Part shown: positions 1 to 6,102 of the stretch, in pieces | Numbering within the stretch: the stretch's first letter is position 1 | Layout of the letters: each line of letters begins with the position of its first letter | DNA from: Flavobacterium psychrophilum | GTDB taxonomy: Bacteria; Bacteroidota; Bacteroidia; Flavobacteriales; Flavobacteriaceae | Reading direction: 5' to 3' | Length of the DNA: 9,465 nt | NCBI GenBank assembly: GCA_945907225.1 | Contig: CAMDSN010000049.1 | Location: 1-9,465 of the forward strand | The notes under the pieces: generated by a model | Databases searched by the model: none | What the model saw: only the letters and a program-made list of their open reading frames with translations | Told to the model about the DNA's origin: nothing | Position numbers and translations under genes: made by a program

Positions 1-115
1 TGGGATCAAAACAATAAACCGGAATAATTTGATCACTTGAAGCGATGGCCCTTACTAAAGTTTCGTTGTCATGCAATCGCAGATCGGTTTTAAACCAAAC
101 AATCGTAGTTTTCAT
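1..115 (-). CDS. Cryptochrome DASH / DNA photolyase, N-terminal fragment (gene continues past the left edge)
   Basis: The reading frame starts with ATG at 115-113 and stays open to base 1, giving 38 residues that begin MKTTIVWFKTDLRLHDNETL and end in PVYCFDP. The pattern IVWFK-x-DLR-x-x-DNE, followed by a strand ending in YCFDP, is the start of the Rossmann-like N-terminal (photolyase) domain of DASH-type cryptochromes and class I photolyases. These are flavoproteins that repair cyclobutane pyrimidine dimers or sense blue light. The ATG overlaps the TGA of the upstream iron-sulfur photolyase by four bases (ATGA), so the two are probably translationally coupled. This is the last visible gene of the seven-gene minus-strand operon. 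The DASH assignment rests on the N-terminus and the neighbourhood. The FAD-binding half lies outside the window, so class cannot be settled here. Confidence 0.82.
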   Translation of the reverse strand, partial: MKTTIVWFKTDLRLHDNETLVRAIASSDQIIPVYCFDP

Positions 116-1647
116 AATTCATTTATATTTTTCAAATAATAATCGGCTTGTTCTAAAAGTGCTGTTTTTGCCTCAGGTTGCATTTTACGCCAAACATTAT
201 ACATCATTCCAATTCTTGGGTTTTTAGCCAATTTAACTTCATTTCTATCATAAAAATTCCAATACAGACTATTAAATGGACATGCTTTTTCACCTGTTTT
301 GACTTCTTTTAAATAAAAACAACTACCGCAATAATGGCTCATTTTATCAATATAACTAGCCGAACTCACATAAGGTTTACTACCAACAACTCCCCCATCT
401 GCAAATTGACTCATCCCTCTAGTATTAGTAATCTCAACCCATTCAATCGCGTCTATATAAATATCGAGATACCAAGCATCAATTTCGTCAGGATGGATTC
501 CAGCTAACAAAGCAAAATTACCAGTAATCATTAATCGCTGAATGTGATGCGCATAGGCATATTCCAAAGATTGACCAATGGCATCTTTCAAACAATTCAT
601 TTTTGTTTTTCCGGTCCAGAACCAATGCGGTAATTTTTCTTGGTTATTAAAAAAATTCATGGTTGCATATTCGGGCATTTTCAACCAATAAATACCACGC
701 ATATATTCGCGCCAACCTATTATTTGACGCACAAAACCTTCTAACTGATTGTACTCAATTTCGTTTGGTCGTTTTTCCCATTCTTTTATGGCCTTATCGA
801 TAACTTCTCTTGGTGAAATCATTTTGATATTCATAGAAAACGAAATTCGAGCATGATACAATGACCATTCATTTGGCGACATAGCATCTTGATAACTTCC
901 AAATAAGTGCAAACATTCAGCCAGAAAAAAATCTAATAGTTCTAATGATTGTGTTCTATTTATTGGCCAAACAAAATTTGCCGCATCAATAGTACCGATA
1001 GTTTTAATATTGGTCTTTTTTATTTCATTTAAAATAACAGACACATCATTATTAAAAATCAATGGTGAAATTGCTATGTGATTTTTGGGTAATTTTCTTC
1101 GATTTTCACTATCATAATTCCATTTTCCAGTCAATGGATTTGAACCATCCATCAAAACCAAATGTTTTTTTCGAAGCGCTCGATAAAAGCTTTCCAACAA
1201 GAACGTTTTCTTACCCTCAAAAAAATCTCCCAATTCTGTTCGAGATGTAAAAAAGTGTTCGCTATCAACTAATGAACTCGTAATTGAAATTGCGTTACAC
1301 AGTTTTTTTAAATCTAAATCAACCCTATATTCATCAGGGGATTGGTATTCAAAATGAGTAAAATTGTGTTCTGAAATTAGATTTTGAATATTTTTTTCAA
1401 AAGATTGCAAGTTGTGCTTATCATTCAAACTAATATAGATCACCTTGTGATTACTTAATCTTAATTCATCAGCAAAGGCTTGCATCGCTGAAAAGAAACC
1501 AACTACTTTCTGAATGTGATGGGTTGCATAATCCGTTTCTGTTCGAATTTCCATCAGCACATAAGTAACCGAATCATCAGTAGATTCAAGCCAAGAATGA
1601 TTGCTGTTTAATTGGTCCCCAAGAATAAGTCGTAACGTTTTGTTCAT
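112..1647 (-). CDS. phrB: Iron-sulfur bacterial cryptochrome/(6-4) photolyase (PhrB type, DPRP family)
   Basis: A 511-residue protein of the usual length for FeS-BCP enzymes, which repair (6-4) photoproducts in DNA with light, FAD and a 4Fe-4S cluster. It opens with MNKTLRLILGDQLN, the typical DPRP N-terminus. Four cysteines, C352, C440, C443 and C456, have exactly the spacing of the cluster ligands of Agrobacterium PhrB as I recall them (C350, C438, C441, C454). A His-His pair at 367-368 (YAYAHHIQRL) lies where the family has its active-site histidines, and the FAD-domain segments IGWREYMRGIYW, TGNFALLAG and WYLDIYIDAIEW are intact. I start the gene at the ATG at 1647-1645. An upstream in-frame start at 1674 would add nine unconserved residues and overlap the DUF2256 gene by 26 bases, whereas 1647 leaves one base after its stop (TAATATG). 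The end overlaps the DASH start by four bases. Function is well supported at family level. Substrate preference for (6-4) lesions is inferred from the family. Confidence 0.93.
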   Translation of the reverse strand: MNKTLRLILGDQLNSNHSWLESTDDSVTYVLMEIRTETDYATHHIQKVVGFFSAMQAFADELRLSNHKVIYISLNDKHNLQSFEKNIQNLISEHNFTHFEYQSPDEYRVDLDLKKLCNAISITSSLVDSEHFFTSRTELGDFFEGKKTFLLESFYRALRKKHLVLMDGSNPLTGKWNYDSENRRKLPKNHIAISPLIFNNDVSVILNEIKKTNIKTIGTIDAANFVWPINRTQSLELLDFFLAECLHLFGSYQDAMSPNEWSLYHARISFSMNIKMISPREVIDKAIKEWEKRPNEIEYNQLEGFVRQIIGWREYMRGIYWLKMPEYATMNFFNNQEKLPHWFWTGKTKMNCLKDAIGQSLEYAYAHHIQRLMITGNFALLAGIHPDEIDAWYLDIYIDAIEWVEITNTRGMSQFADGGVVGSKPYVSSASYIDKMSHYCGSCFYLKEVKTGEKACPFNSLYWNFYDRNEVKLAKNPRIGMMYNVWRKMQPEAKTALLEQADYYLKNINEL

Positions 1648-1648
1648 A

Positions 1649-1786
1649 TTATTTGTTGCTTCTGCATTTATCACTACAATATTTAACTTCCTCCCAAACT
1701 TTCTCCCATTTTTTGCGCCATGAAAAAGGTCTGTTGCAAATCACGCAGATTTTACTGGCTAAGTTTTGTTTTTTAACTCCTTTCAT
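1649..1786 (-). CDS. DUF2256 small zinc-ribbon-like protein (45 residues)
   Basis: A short gene that a length cutoff would miss. ATG at 1786-1784 opens 45 codons ending in TAA at 1651-1649. The product has two CxxC-like pairs: C14-V-I-C17 near the N-terminus and C37-S-D-K-C41 near the C-terminus. Between them is the tryptophan- and lysine-rich stretch [13 protein letters not shown], followed by KYC. This arrangement is the DUF2256 signature, a tiny probable zinc-binding protein that is repeatedly found beside photolyase/cryptochrome genes. Its role is unknown. The basic, aromatic middle and the four cysteines would suit a nucleic-acid or protein contact, but that is inference. It lies 9 bases after the cryptochrome-like gene and 1 base before the iron-sulfur photolyase, so all three are almost certainly on one transcript. 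Identification is from the whole-length pattern. The frame was translated by hand from both sequence lines. Confidence 0.88.
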   Translation of the reverse strand: MKGVKKQNLASKICVICNRPFSWRKKWEKVWEEVKYCSDKCRSNK

Positions 1787-1795
1787 TTGTAGTGT

Positions 1796-3289
1796 CTATT
1801 TTTCGGTGGTTTTCTTTGAATTTCTTCGAGGGTTACTCACGTGCTTTTTTAGAATTCTTTTCCCTTCAGCTTTGACGTCATCCTTTTTGCGAAAACTCCA
1901 AACAATTTCACTCGCTTTTTTTCGTGTTTCCTCAACATCAACAATCGGAAACGGATAATCTTTGCCCAATTCACAATTATAAAATTGCTGTTCAATAGGA
2001 TTAAGTTTCCATGGCTCATGTATTAGATTTGAGGGGATTTCTGATAATTCAGGAATCCATTTTTTAATAAAAATACCGTCAGAATCGTGATCTTCTGAAT
2101 TTTTTATGGGGTTGTAAATTCGAATCGTATTTATACCGGTAGTACCCGATTGCATTTGAATTTGAGGATAATGGATTCCGGGTTCATAATCTAAAAACTG
2201 TCTGGCTAAAAAATGTAGTTCACGCCAATCCTGCCACAAATTAAAAGTGAAAAACGAAACTACCATGGCACGCATTCTAAAATTAATATAACCCGTTTGA
2301 ACTAAACATCGCATACACGCATCTATAATTGGAATTCCAGTTTTCCCGTCTTGCCACGCTTTTATATAACAATCGTTTTTAGCTTTTATTAAAGAATCGT
2401 ATGCGCTATTGCAATTTTCAAATTCCATCCGACATTCATCTTCAAATTTTTGAATAAAATGACAGTGCCAATGCAAACGTGAAACAAAATTTAATACGGC
2501 TCTTTTATTTGGTGAAGTTTCATAATATTGATTGGTGTATTGATAAACCATCCGCATACTTATGTTACCATAAGTTAAATAAGGAGACAAACGGCTGCAG
2601 CCTTTCCTACTTAGTTCGGGCTTAGAAATATGTTTACTATAATTTACATGGCGTTCTTTAACAAAGCTATCTAAATAACGCCAAGCCCAATACTCTCCTC
2701 CTTGTTGATAATTCATATTTCGTGAGGTAATTTCTGAGTGAAGAATATTTCCTTTTACTAAATGATGAAAATTTACCTCTAAATTTTCAAATTGAAACAA
2801 TTTTAAATCAATCAATTTTGGTTCAGCCCGCATAACCTTTTCCCACCGCTTATCCCAATCACTTCTGGATTTCAATTTTCGTACAATACCATTTGTTTGA
2901 GATTGCTTCCAAACTATTTCATTTTTTTTAAAAAATGATTCCATGGAAATATCTCTATCAAAAGTTATCTTATTACCAGTTTCTTGATGTGAAAAAACAG
3001 TATTTATGTCATAAATTGAAATCAAATGTTCAAAAACAACCTCTGCCTCATTATGAAAATAGTATAATTGTGTATTATGTGTCTTTAACTGTTTTTGTAA
3101 TTCTTGAATAGACTCATAAATAAATCGCCAATGTCTTAAATCGGAATCATCATAGTTCATTACAGAAGGCTCAAAAAAATAAACCAGTAAAGTTGGCAGA
3201 TTTTGTTGCTGCGATAAATAAAGTGGTTCATGATCTGTAAAACGAAAATCACGTTTGAACCATACAATATTTATAGTTTTTTTTGGCAC
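1796..3289 (-). CDS. Cryptochrome/deoxyribodipyrimidine photolyase-family flavoprotein, divergent (lacks two of three electron-transfer Trp)
   Basis: A 497-residue member of the photolyase/cryptochrome superfamily with both domains. The N-terminal Rossmann-like domain begins [17 protein letters not shown]. The helical FAD-binding domain (about 190-430) contains [13 protein letters not shown] (232-244), [19 protein letters not shown] (311-329), DWREL (354-358), RIYNP (390-394) and [11 protein letters not shown] (409-419). It departs from E. coli-type enzymes in the flavin pocket. The segment that should read NNGGWQW is HYPQIQM (373-379), so the FAD-proximal Trp (E. coli W382) is Ile377 and the Asn facing flavin N5 (N378) is His373. 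The outer Trp (W306) aligns with Lys304, and only the middle one (W359) remains, as W355. The GIHYPQ-x-QMQ-x-G motif is typical of a distinct subfamily seen in Bacteroidota and cyanobacteria. The start codon is GTG at 3289-3287, four bases after the flavin reductase stop, and no nearby ATG fits. Repair or sensory function cannot be told from sequence. Confidence 0.9.
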   Translation of the reverse strand: MPKKTINIVWFKRDFRFTDHEPLYLSQQQNLPTLLVYFFEPSVMNYDDSDLRHWRFIYESIQELQKQLKTHNTQLYYFHNEAEVVFEHLISIYDINTVFSHQETGNKITFDRDISMESFFKKNEIVWKQSQTNGIVRKLKSRSDWDKRWEKVMRAEPKLIDLKLFQFENLEVNFHHLVKGNILHSEITSRNMNYQQGGEYWAWRYLDSFVKERHVNYSKHISKPELSRKGCSRLSPYLTYGNISMRMVYQYTNQYYETSPNKRAVLNFVSRLHWHCHFIQKFEDECRMEFENCNSAYDSLIKAKNDCYIKAWQDGKTGIPIIDACMRCLVQTGYINFRMRAMVVSFFTFNLWQDWRELHFLARQFLDYEPGIHYPQIQMQSGTTGINTIRIYNPIKNSEDHDSDGIFIKKWIPELSEIPSNLIHEPWKLNPIEQQFYNCELGKDYPFPIVDVEETRKKASEIVWSFRKKDDVKAEGKRILKKHVSNPRRNSKKTTEK

Positions 3290-3293
3290 TAAT

Positions 3294-3938
3294 TTATAGA
3301 AGTGAGGTAATTTCTAAATTGGGTTTTGCGTAACTTAATCTATCCAACTGATATGTTTTGTGGTAGCTATCTAGGCCTGAACAAGTGATAGAATTTGCTT
3401 TTTCAATGGCCACAAACCCATCATGATTATAACACGATTCAGGAATAAAAATCTCTATGATCTCACCAATAATTATCGTAGTATTATTTGTAGAAATATC
3501 TATTTGTTCTTTAAAAGCTATGCCCAATTGAATGTTACTTTCTGCTACAAAAGGAGCAAAAAAATTATTCTTAAATTCTGGAGTCAAACCTGTAACGTCA
3601 AACTCTGAAATCGTTTTAGCATATCTGGCAGAAGTTTGATGCGCCTGTTTATAAATCGACTCATTAATGTGATTTATCGTGAAGAAACCCGTTTCAATAA
3701 TGTTTGAAAAGGTATCGCGCTCTGGTGGACTTGGACGAAATATCATTCCGATTAATGGCGGGTTTGCACCGATATGAAAAAAAGAACTAAAAATTGACAA
3801 ATTGGTGTGTTCCTGCGAATCACAAGTTCCTACTAAAGCTAAACATTTAAATCCACCTATGCTGTTTATCAAATGAACCCTTTTTTGTTTTTCAAGGGCT
3901 TCAATTTGAGCTTTGTTGATGTTAATTTTTGTCATCAT
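3294..3938 (-). CDS. Flavin reductase family protein (FMN-binding split barrel)
   Basis: A 214-residue protein of the flavin reductase-like, FMN-binding split-barrel fold. Family marks in order are [17 protein letters not shown] (24-40), [19 protein letters not shown] (51-69) with the following [10 protein letters not shown] that contacts the flavin, FFTINHI (85-91), the acidic-polar loop [11 protein letters not shown], the strand [11 protein letters not shown], and the closing [19 protein letters not shown] (188-206). These proteins bind FMN and usually reduce flavin with NAD(P)H or use it for a bound substrate. This one belongs to the group often placed next to photolyase genes. Supplying or reducing flavin for the light enzymes downstream is attractive but is inference. 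It begins seven bases after the DUF2452 stop. Tandem ATGs at 3938 and 3935 make the first residue uncertain by one. Confidence 0.85.
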   Translation of the reverse strand: MMTKININKAQIEALEKQKRVHLINSIGGFKCLALVGTCDSQEHTNLSIFSSFFHIGANPPLIGMIFRPSPPERDTFSNIIETGFFTINHINESIYKQAHQTSARYAKTISEFDVTGLTPEFKNNFFAPFVAESNIQLGIAFKEQIDISTNNTTIIIGEIIEIFIPESCYNHDGFVAIEKANSITCSGLDSYHKTYQLDRLSYAKPNLEITSLL

Positions 3939-3945
3939 ATTGAGG

Positions 3946-4344
3946 TTATCCTAAGTGAATCCATTTTTTATCACTATTCAATTTAAAAGTACCAATATGT
4001 TCTTTGTTCCATTCATTTGGGGAAACCAAAGACAAAAAATGCATACCATCATTGCCAACATATAAGTGGTACATTTCACCAATTACCGGTTCAAATGCAA
4101 ACTTGGCATTATAAACAATTTCGTTCCACTCGAATTCTTTAATCAAATTCTCATATTGGAGTTTTAATTCCTGAAACTTATTTTCAAACTCTTTATTTAC
4201 ATTTGTTATTCCTCTACTTTTCCATGATACTAAATCGTCAATCTTAATTATTGGTGCGCCAACACTTGTAGAATAGGGCAACATGCTTGCGTTGTAACCC
4301 TGAGATTCGGAATATACAATATTGTCAGGTATTTTTTTATCCAT
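3946..4344 (-). CDS. DUF2452 domain-containing protein
   Basis: A 132-residue soluble protein matching DUF2452 along its whole length. It has the N-terminal PDNIVYSESQGYNASMLPY-type segment, TSVGAPIIKIDDLVSWKSRG, a short amphipathic helix (about 50-74, ENKFQELKLQYENLIKEFEW), and the C-terminal block NAKFAFEPVIGEMYHLY followed by FLSLVSPNEW and IGTFKLNSDKKW. The last block looks like a small beta domain. No signal peptide, membrane segment or catalytic motif is visible, and the function of the family is unknown. Its start overlaps the stop of the TIGR03643 gene by one base (TAATG) and its stop is seven bases before the flavin reductase, so it is embedded in the photolyase operon. Placement suggests a part in light response or photolyase cofactor handling, but nothing in the sequence shows this directly. 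Confidence 0.87.
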   Translation of the reverse strand: MDKKIPDNIVYSESQGYNASMLPYSTSVGAPIIKIDDLVSWKSRGITNVNKEFENKFQELKLQYENLIKEFEWNEIVYNAKFAFEPVIGEMYHLYVGNDGMHFLSLVSPNEWNKEHIGTFKLNSDKKWIHLG

Positions 4345-4634
4345 TATCGTTTAGAAATTTTATTATTTGAAATTGATCGTTGACGGTTACATTTGAACCT
4401 ATCAATGGTATCAACTCGTTTAGCTAAATGTTTTGTTTTGCAATTTTCAACGCGTTCTCTCCACAATTTATAACTAGAAAATTTAAGTTCTTTTTTCATT
4501 AGCGCTTTTACATCGGCTTCAGAAAGCCCAAATTGAAATTTAATAGCATCAAAAGGAGTTCTATCTTCCCAAGCCATTTCAATTATTCTATCTATATCTT
4601 TCTCTTCAAGAGAAGTTTTTTGTGTAACAGGCAT
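4344..4634 (-). CDS. TIGR03643 / DUF2805 family protein, first gene of the photolyase operon
   Basis: A 96-residue basic protein. Residues about 9-73 match the TIGR03643 (DUF2805) family: EKDIDRIIEMAWEDRTPFDA, then FQFGLSEADVKALMKKELK, then SSYKLWRERV and KTKHLAKR. The middle part (FGLSEADVKALMKKEL) has the rhythm of a helix-turn-helix, two short helices joined at Gly-Leu-Ser, and the tail after about residue 74 is rich in Arg and Lys (RFKCNRQRSISNNKISKR). DNA binding is therefore plausible, but this is inference and the family has no assigned function that I know of. The gene leads the operon. Its ATG (4634-4632) sits at the very edge of a 34-bp palindrome that fills the leader, which makes autoregulation a reasonable hypothesis. 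Its stop overlaps the DUF2452 start by one base. Confidence 0.87.
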   Translation of the reverse strand: MPVTQKTSLEEKDIDRIIEMAWEDRTPFDAIKFQFGLSEADVKALMKKELKFSSYKLWRERVENCKTKHLAKRVDTIDRFKCNRQRSISNNKISKR

Positions 4635-4667
4635 TTGTTTAACTTATTTTCAAAATAATTAAACAAA
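4634..4667. repeat. 34-bp near-perfect palindrome in front of the photolyase operon, candidate operator
   Basis: On the plus strand the left arm is TTTGTTTAA (4634-4642), one unpaired C, then TTATTTT (4644-4650). The centre is C4651. The right arm is AAAATAA (4652-4658) followed directly by TTAAACAAA (4659-4667). Sixteen base pairs match with one bulge. The right end covers half of the minus-strand -7 box and the left end touches the start codon, so a dimer bound here would block both. The symmetry ends abruptly on both sides. It could instead act as an RNA hairpin if transcription starts further upstream than predicted. Confidence 0.7.
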
Positions 4668-4671
4668 AGTA
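4664..4671 (-). promoter_or_regulatory. -7 element of the photolyase operon promoter (Bacteroidota type)
   Basis: On the minus strand the bases read TACTTTTG, an exact match to the Bacteroidota -7 consensus TAnnTTTG. It ends 29 bases before the TIGR03643 start codon, so transcription would start near 4657-4659 with a leader of roughly 25 bases. No TTG or TTTG is found 17-23 bases further upstream, so the -33 half is missing or degenerate. This may mean that the promoter needs an activator. It overlaps the palindrome by four bases. Confidence 0.5.
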
Positions 4672-4689
4672 ACTAAATATTTTATATGG

Positions 4690-4724
4690 TTTGTGTTTTG
4701 TATGGAAAAAAATAACTTATTTTG
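4690..4724 (+). promoter_or_regulatory. Possible promoter of aroB
   Basis: TTTG at 4690-4693 is followed after 23 bases by TTATTTTG at 4717-4724, which differs from the Bacteroidota TAnnTTTG consensus at one position. It would give a leader of only about ten bases before the ATG at 4742. Spacing is at the upper limit and the -7 box is imperfect, so this is a weak call. Confidence 0.3.
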
Positions 4725-4741
4725 CTCTAGATTTAAAAACT

Positions 4742-5809
4742 ATGAACTCAATAAAAGGGAACGGATATTCAATATATTTTGGTGAAGATAAATATGATAT
4801 ACTTAATAACTATATCAAAGCGCAGAAGTATTCGGTAATTTTTATTCTAACAGACACAAACTCAAATACCCATTGCTTGCCAAATCTACTTTCCTATTTA
4901 GCTTCAAATCTTCGAATAGAAGTAATTGAAATAGCTGCAGGGGAAGCGGAAAAAAATATTACAAATTGTATTAAATTGTGGAAAATACTAACCGAATTAG
5001 GCGGTGATAGAAAAAGTGTTTTAATTAATCTTGGTGGCGGAGTTATAACTGATATCGGTGGATTTGTAGCTTCAACTTTCAAAAGAGGAATAGATTTTAT
5101 AAATATTCCAACAACGCTACTCGGAATGGTAGATGCCTCTATTGGAGGGAAAAATGGGGTAGATTTAGATAACCTTAAAAATCAAATTGGCGTTATAAAT
5201 GTTCCTCAGTCAGTAATTATTGACCATAAATTTTTAGAAACTTTGCCCCAAAAAGAAATGCGATCTGGATTTGCAGAAATGCTAAAACACGGACTAATTC
5301 ATGATAAAAGTTATTGGTTGCAACTTAAAACCATTACCTCATTTAATTATCAAGATTTTGGTGAGTTAATTCAACGTTCAATTGAAATTAAAAATGAAAT
5401 TGTGTCACAAGACGCTACTGAAAATGGAATTCGTAAAGCGCTGAATTTTGGACACACCTTGGGACATGCTATTGAAAGTTATTTTTTAGAAAATGACAAC
5501 AAAAATAATTTATTACATGGCGAGGCCATTGCAGCGGGCATGATACTAGAATCCTATATTTCATGGCAAAAGAAATTGATTACCGAAATTGACTATTTTG
5601 ATATAAAAAATACCATCAACTCAACATTTGAAAAAATTGTTTTTGAAGAAAATGACATCGAACCGATACTCAATTTATTAATTCATGACAAAAAAAATGA
5701 ATACGGAAAAATTCAATTTGTACTGCTTGAAGGAATTGGACAAACAAAAATTAATCAAGAGATTGAAATACAATTAATTAAAAATGGATTTTCCGACTAT
5801 ATTCTTTAA
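4742..5809 (+). CDS. aroB: 3-dehydroquinate synthase
   Basis: A 355-residue NAD- and metal-dependent enzyme that turns 3-deoxy-D-arabino-heptulosonate 7-phosphate into 3-dehydroquinate, the second step of the shikimate pathway for aromatic amino acids. Visible family marks are the nucleotide-binding loop INLGGGVITDIGGFVAS (95-111), the IPTTLLGMVDASIGGKNGVD block (122-141), and the metal ligands Glu179 (SGFAEMLKHG), His238 (LNFGHTLGHAIE) and His259 (LLHGEA). The conserved second His of GHTLGH is 242. Length and motif order are normal for flavobacterial AroB, so I call AroB rather than another sugar-phosphate cyclase. The frame is open back to a TTG at 4691, but the alignment to the family begins at MNSIKGNGYSIYFG, so the ATG at 4742 is the start. 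It is divergent from the photolyase operon and stands alone, with no other aro gene in the window. Confidence 0.93.
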   Translation: MNSIKGNGYSIYFGEDKYDILNNYIKAQKYSVIFILTDTNSNTHCLPNLLSYLASNLRIEVIEIAAGEAEKNITNCIKLWKILTELGGDRKSVLINLGGGVITDIGGFVASTFKRGIDFINIPTTLLGMVDASIGGKNGVDLDNLKNQIGVINVPQSVIIDHKFLETLPQKEMRSGFAEMLKHGLIHDKSYWLQLKTITSFNYQDFGELIQRSIEIKNEIVSQDATENGIRKALNFGHTLGHAIESYFLENDNKNNLLHGEAIAAGMILESYISWQKKLITEIDYFDIKNTINSTFEKIVFEENDIEPILNLLIHDKKNEYGKIQFVLLEGIGQTKINQEIEIQLIKNGFSDYIL

Positions 5810-5819
5810 TTTTTTTTTG

Positions 5820-5853
5820 ATAAAATACTTGTTTTTGAAATATTTTATTTTTT
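5820..5853 (+). terminator. Weak possible intrinsic terminator after aroB
   Basis: ATAAAATA (5820-5827) and TATTTTAT (5841-5848) form a perfect 8-bp inverted repeat with a 13-base loop, followed by a run of T to 5852. The stem is entirely A-T, so it would be unstable, and the same bases hold the upstream half of the next promoter. It lies 11 bases past the aroB stop, which is the right place, but strength is doubtful. Confidence 0.3.
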
Positions 5854-5860
5854 ACATTTG
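5829..5860 (+). promoter_or_regulatory. Bacteroidota-type promoter upstream of the arginine decarboxylase gene
   Basis: TTG at 5829-5831 (the -33 element) is separated by 21 bases from TACATTTG at 5853-5860, an exact match to TAnnTTTG, followed by the frequent C. Transcription would start at about 5866. That is some 235 bases before the decarboxylase start codon, so either the gene has a long leader or a separate small RNA or leaderless short peptide begins here. It is the best promoter match in the window. No comparable element is seen between 6046 and 6102. Confidence 0.6.
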
Positions 5861-6102
5861 CGCTAATGAAAAGAGGAGTCAACATAGCTTTTTTTAGGTT
5901 TTGGAATAGCCAAAGAAATCAAAATTTCTTTACGGTTTCAAATCACTTTTTTATTATAAAAAATGATGTTCTGGCCTTTTGTGCTGTGATTGCTTTTTTA
6001 TTTCATGAAAACTTACCTATAATCTACGCAAATATTAGAGTTTGAATTACAGATTACATTGTTTTATTAAAATAATTAATCCTTAATTCGATACTACCAC
6101 TA
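5861..6102 (+). other. Presumptive long 5' leader of the arginine decarboxylase gene (structured; small ORF of doubtful reality)
   Basis: No recognised gene lies here. The stretch begins where the 5829-5860 promoter should start transcription. It contains an 8-bp hairpin, AAAGAAAT-CAAA-ATTTCTTT (5912-5931), and an overlapping 5-bp hairpin TTTGG-AATAG-CCAAA (5900-5914). The two share bases 5912-5914 and so exclude each other. A 59-codon frame runs from ATG 5866 to TGA 6045 and would be nearly leaderless. Its product is rich in Phe, Ile and Asn with one hydrophobic patch (VLAFCAVIAFLF) and resembles no family I know. I treat it as untranslated leader more readily than as a gene. A regulatory RNA is possible but unproven. 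Confidence 0.4.

Noticed and set aside
4691..4741. Upstream extension of aroB from a TTG codon
   Set aside because: The 17 added residues do not match the family, and the segment overlaps the candidate promoter; ATG at 4742 fits.
5866..6045. A 59-codon plus-strand frame with a hydrophobic patch
   Set aside because: It begins essentially at the predicted transcription start, resembles no family, and its region is better explained as a structured leader. It is noted in the leader entry and not listed as a gene.
6074..6088. Small inverted repeat AATTAA-TCC-TTAATT just before the decarboxylase start
   Set aside because: Six A-T pairs in AT-rich DNA are expected by chance, and nothing else supports a function.
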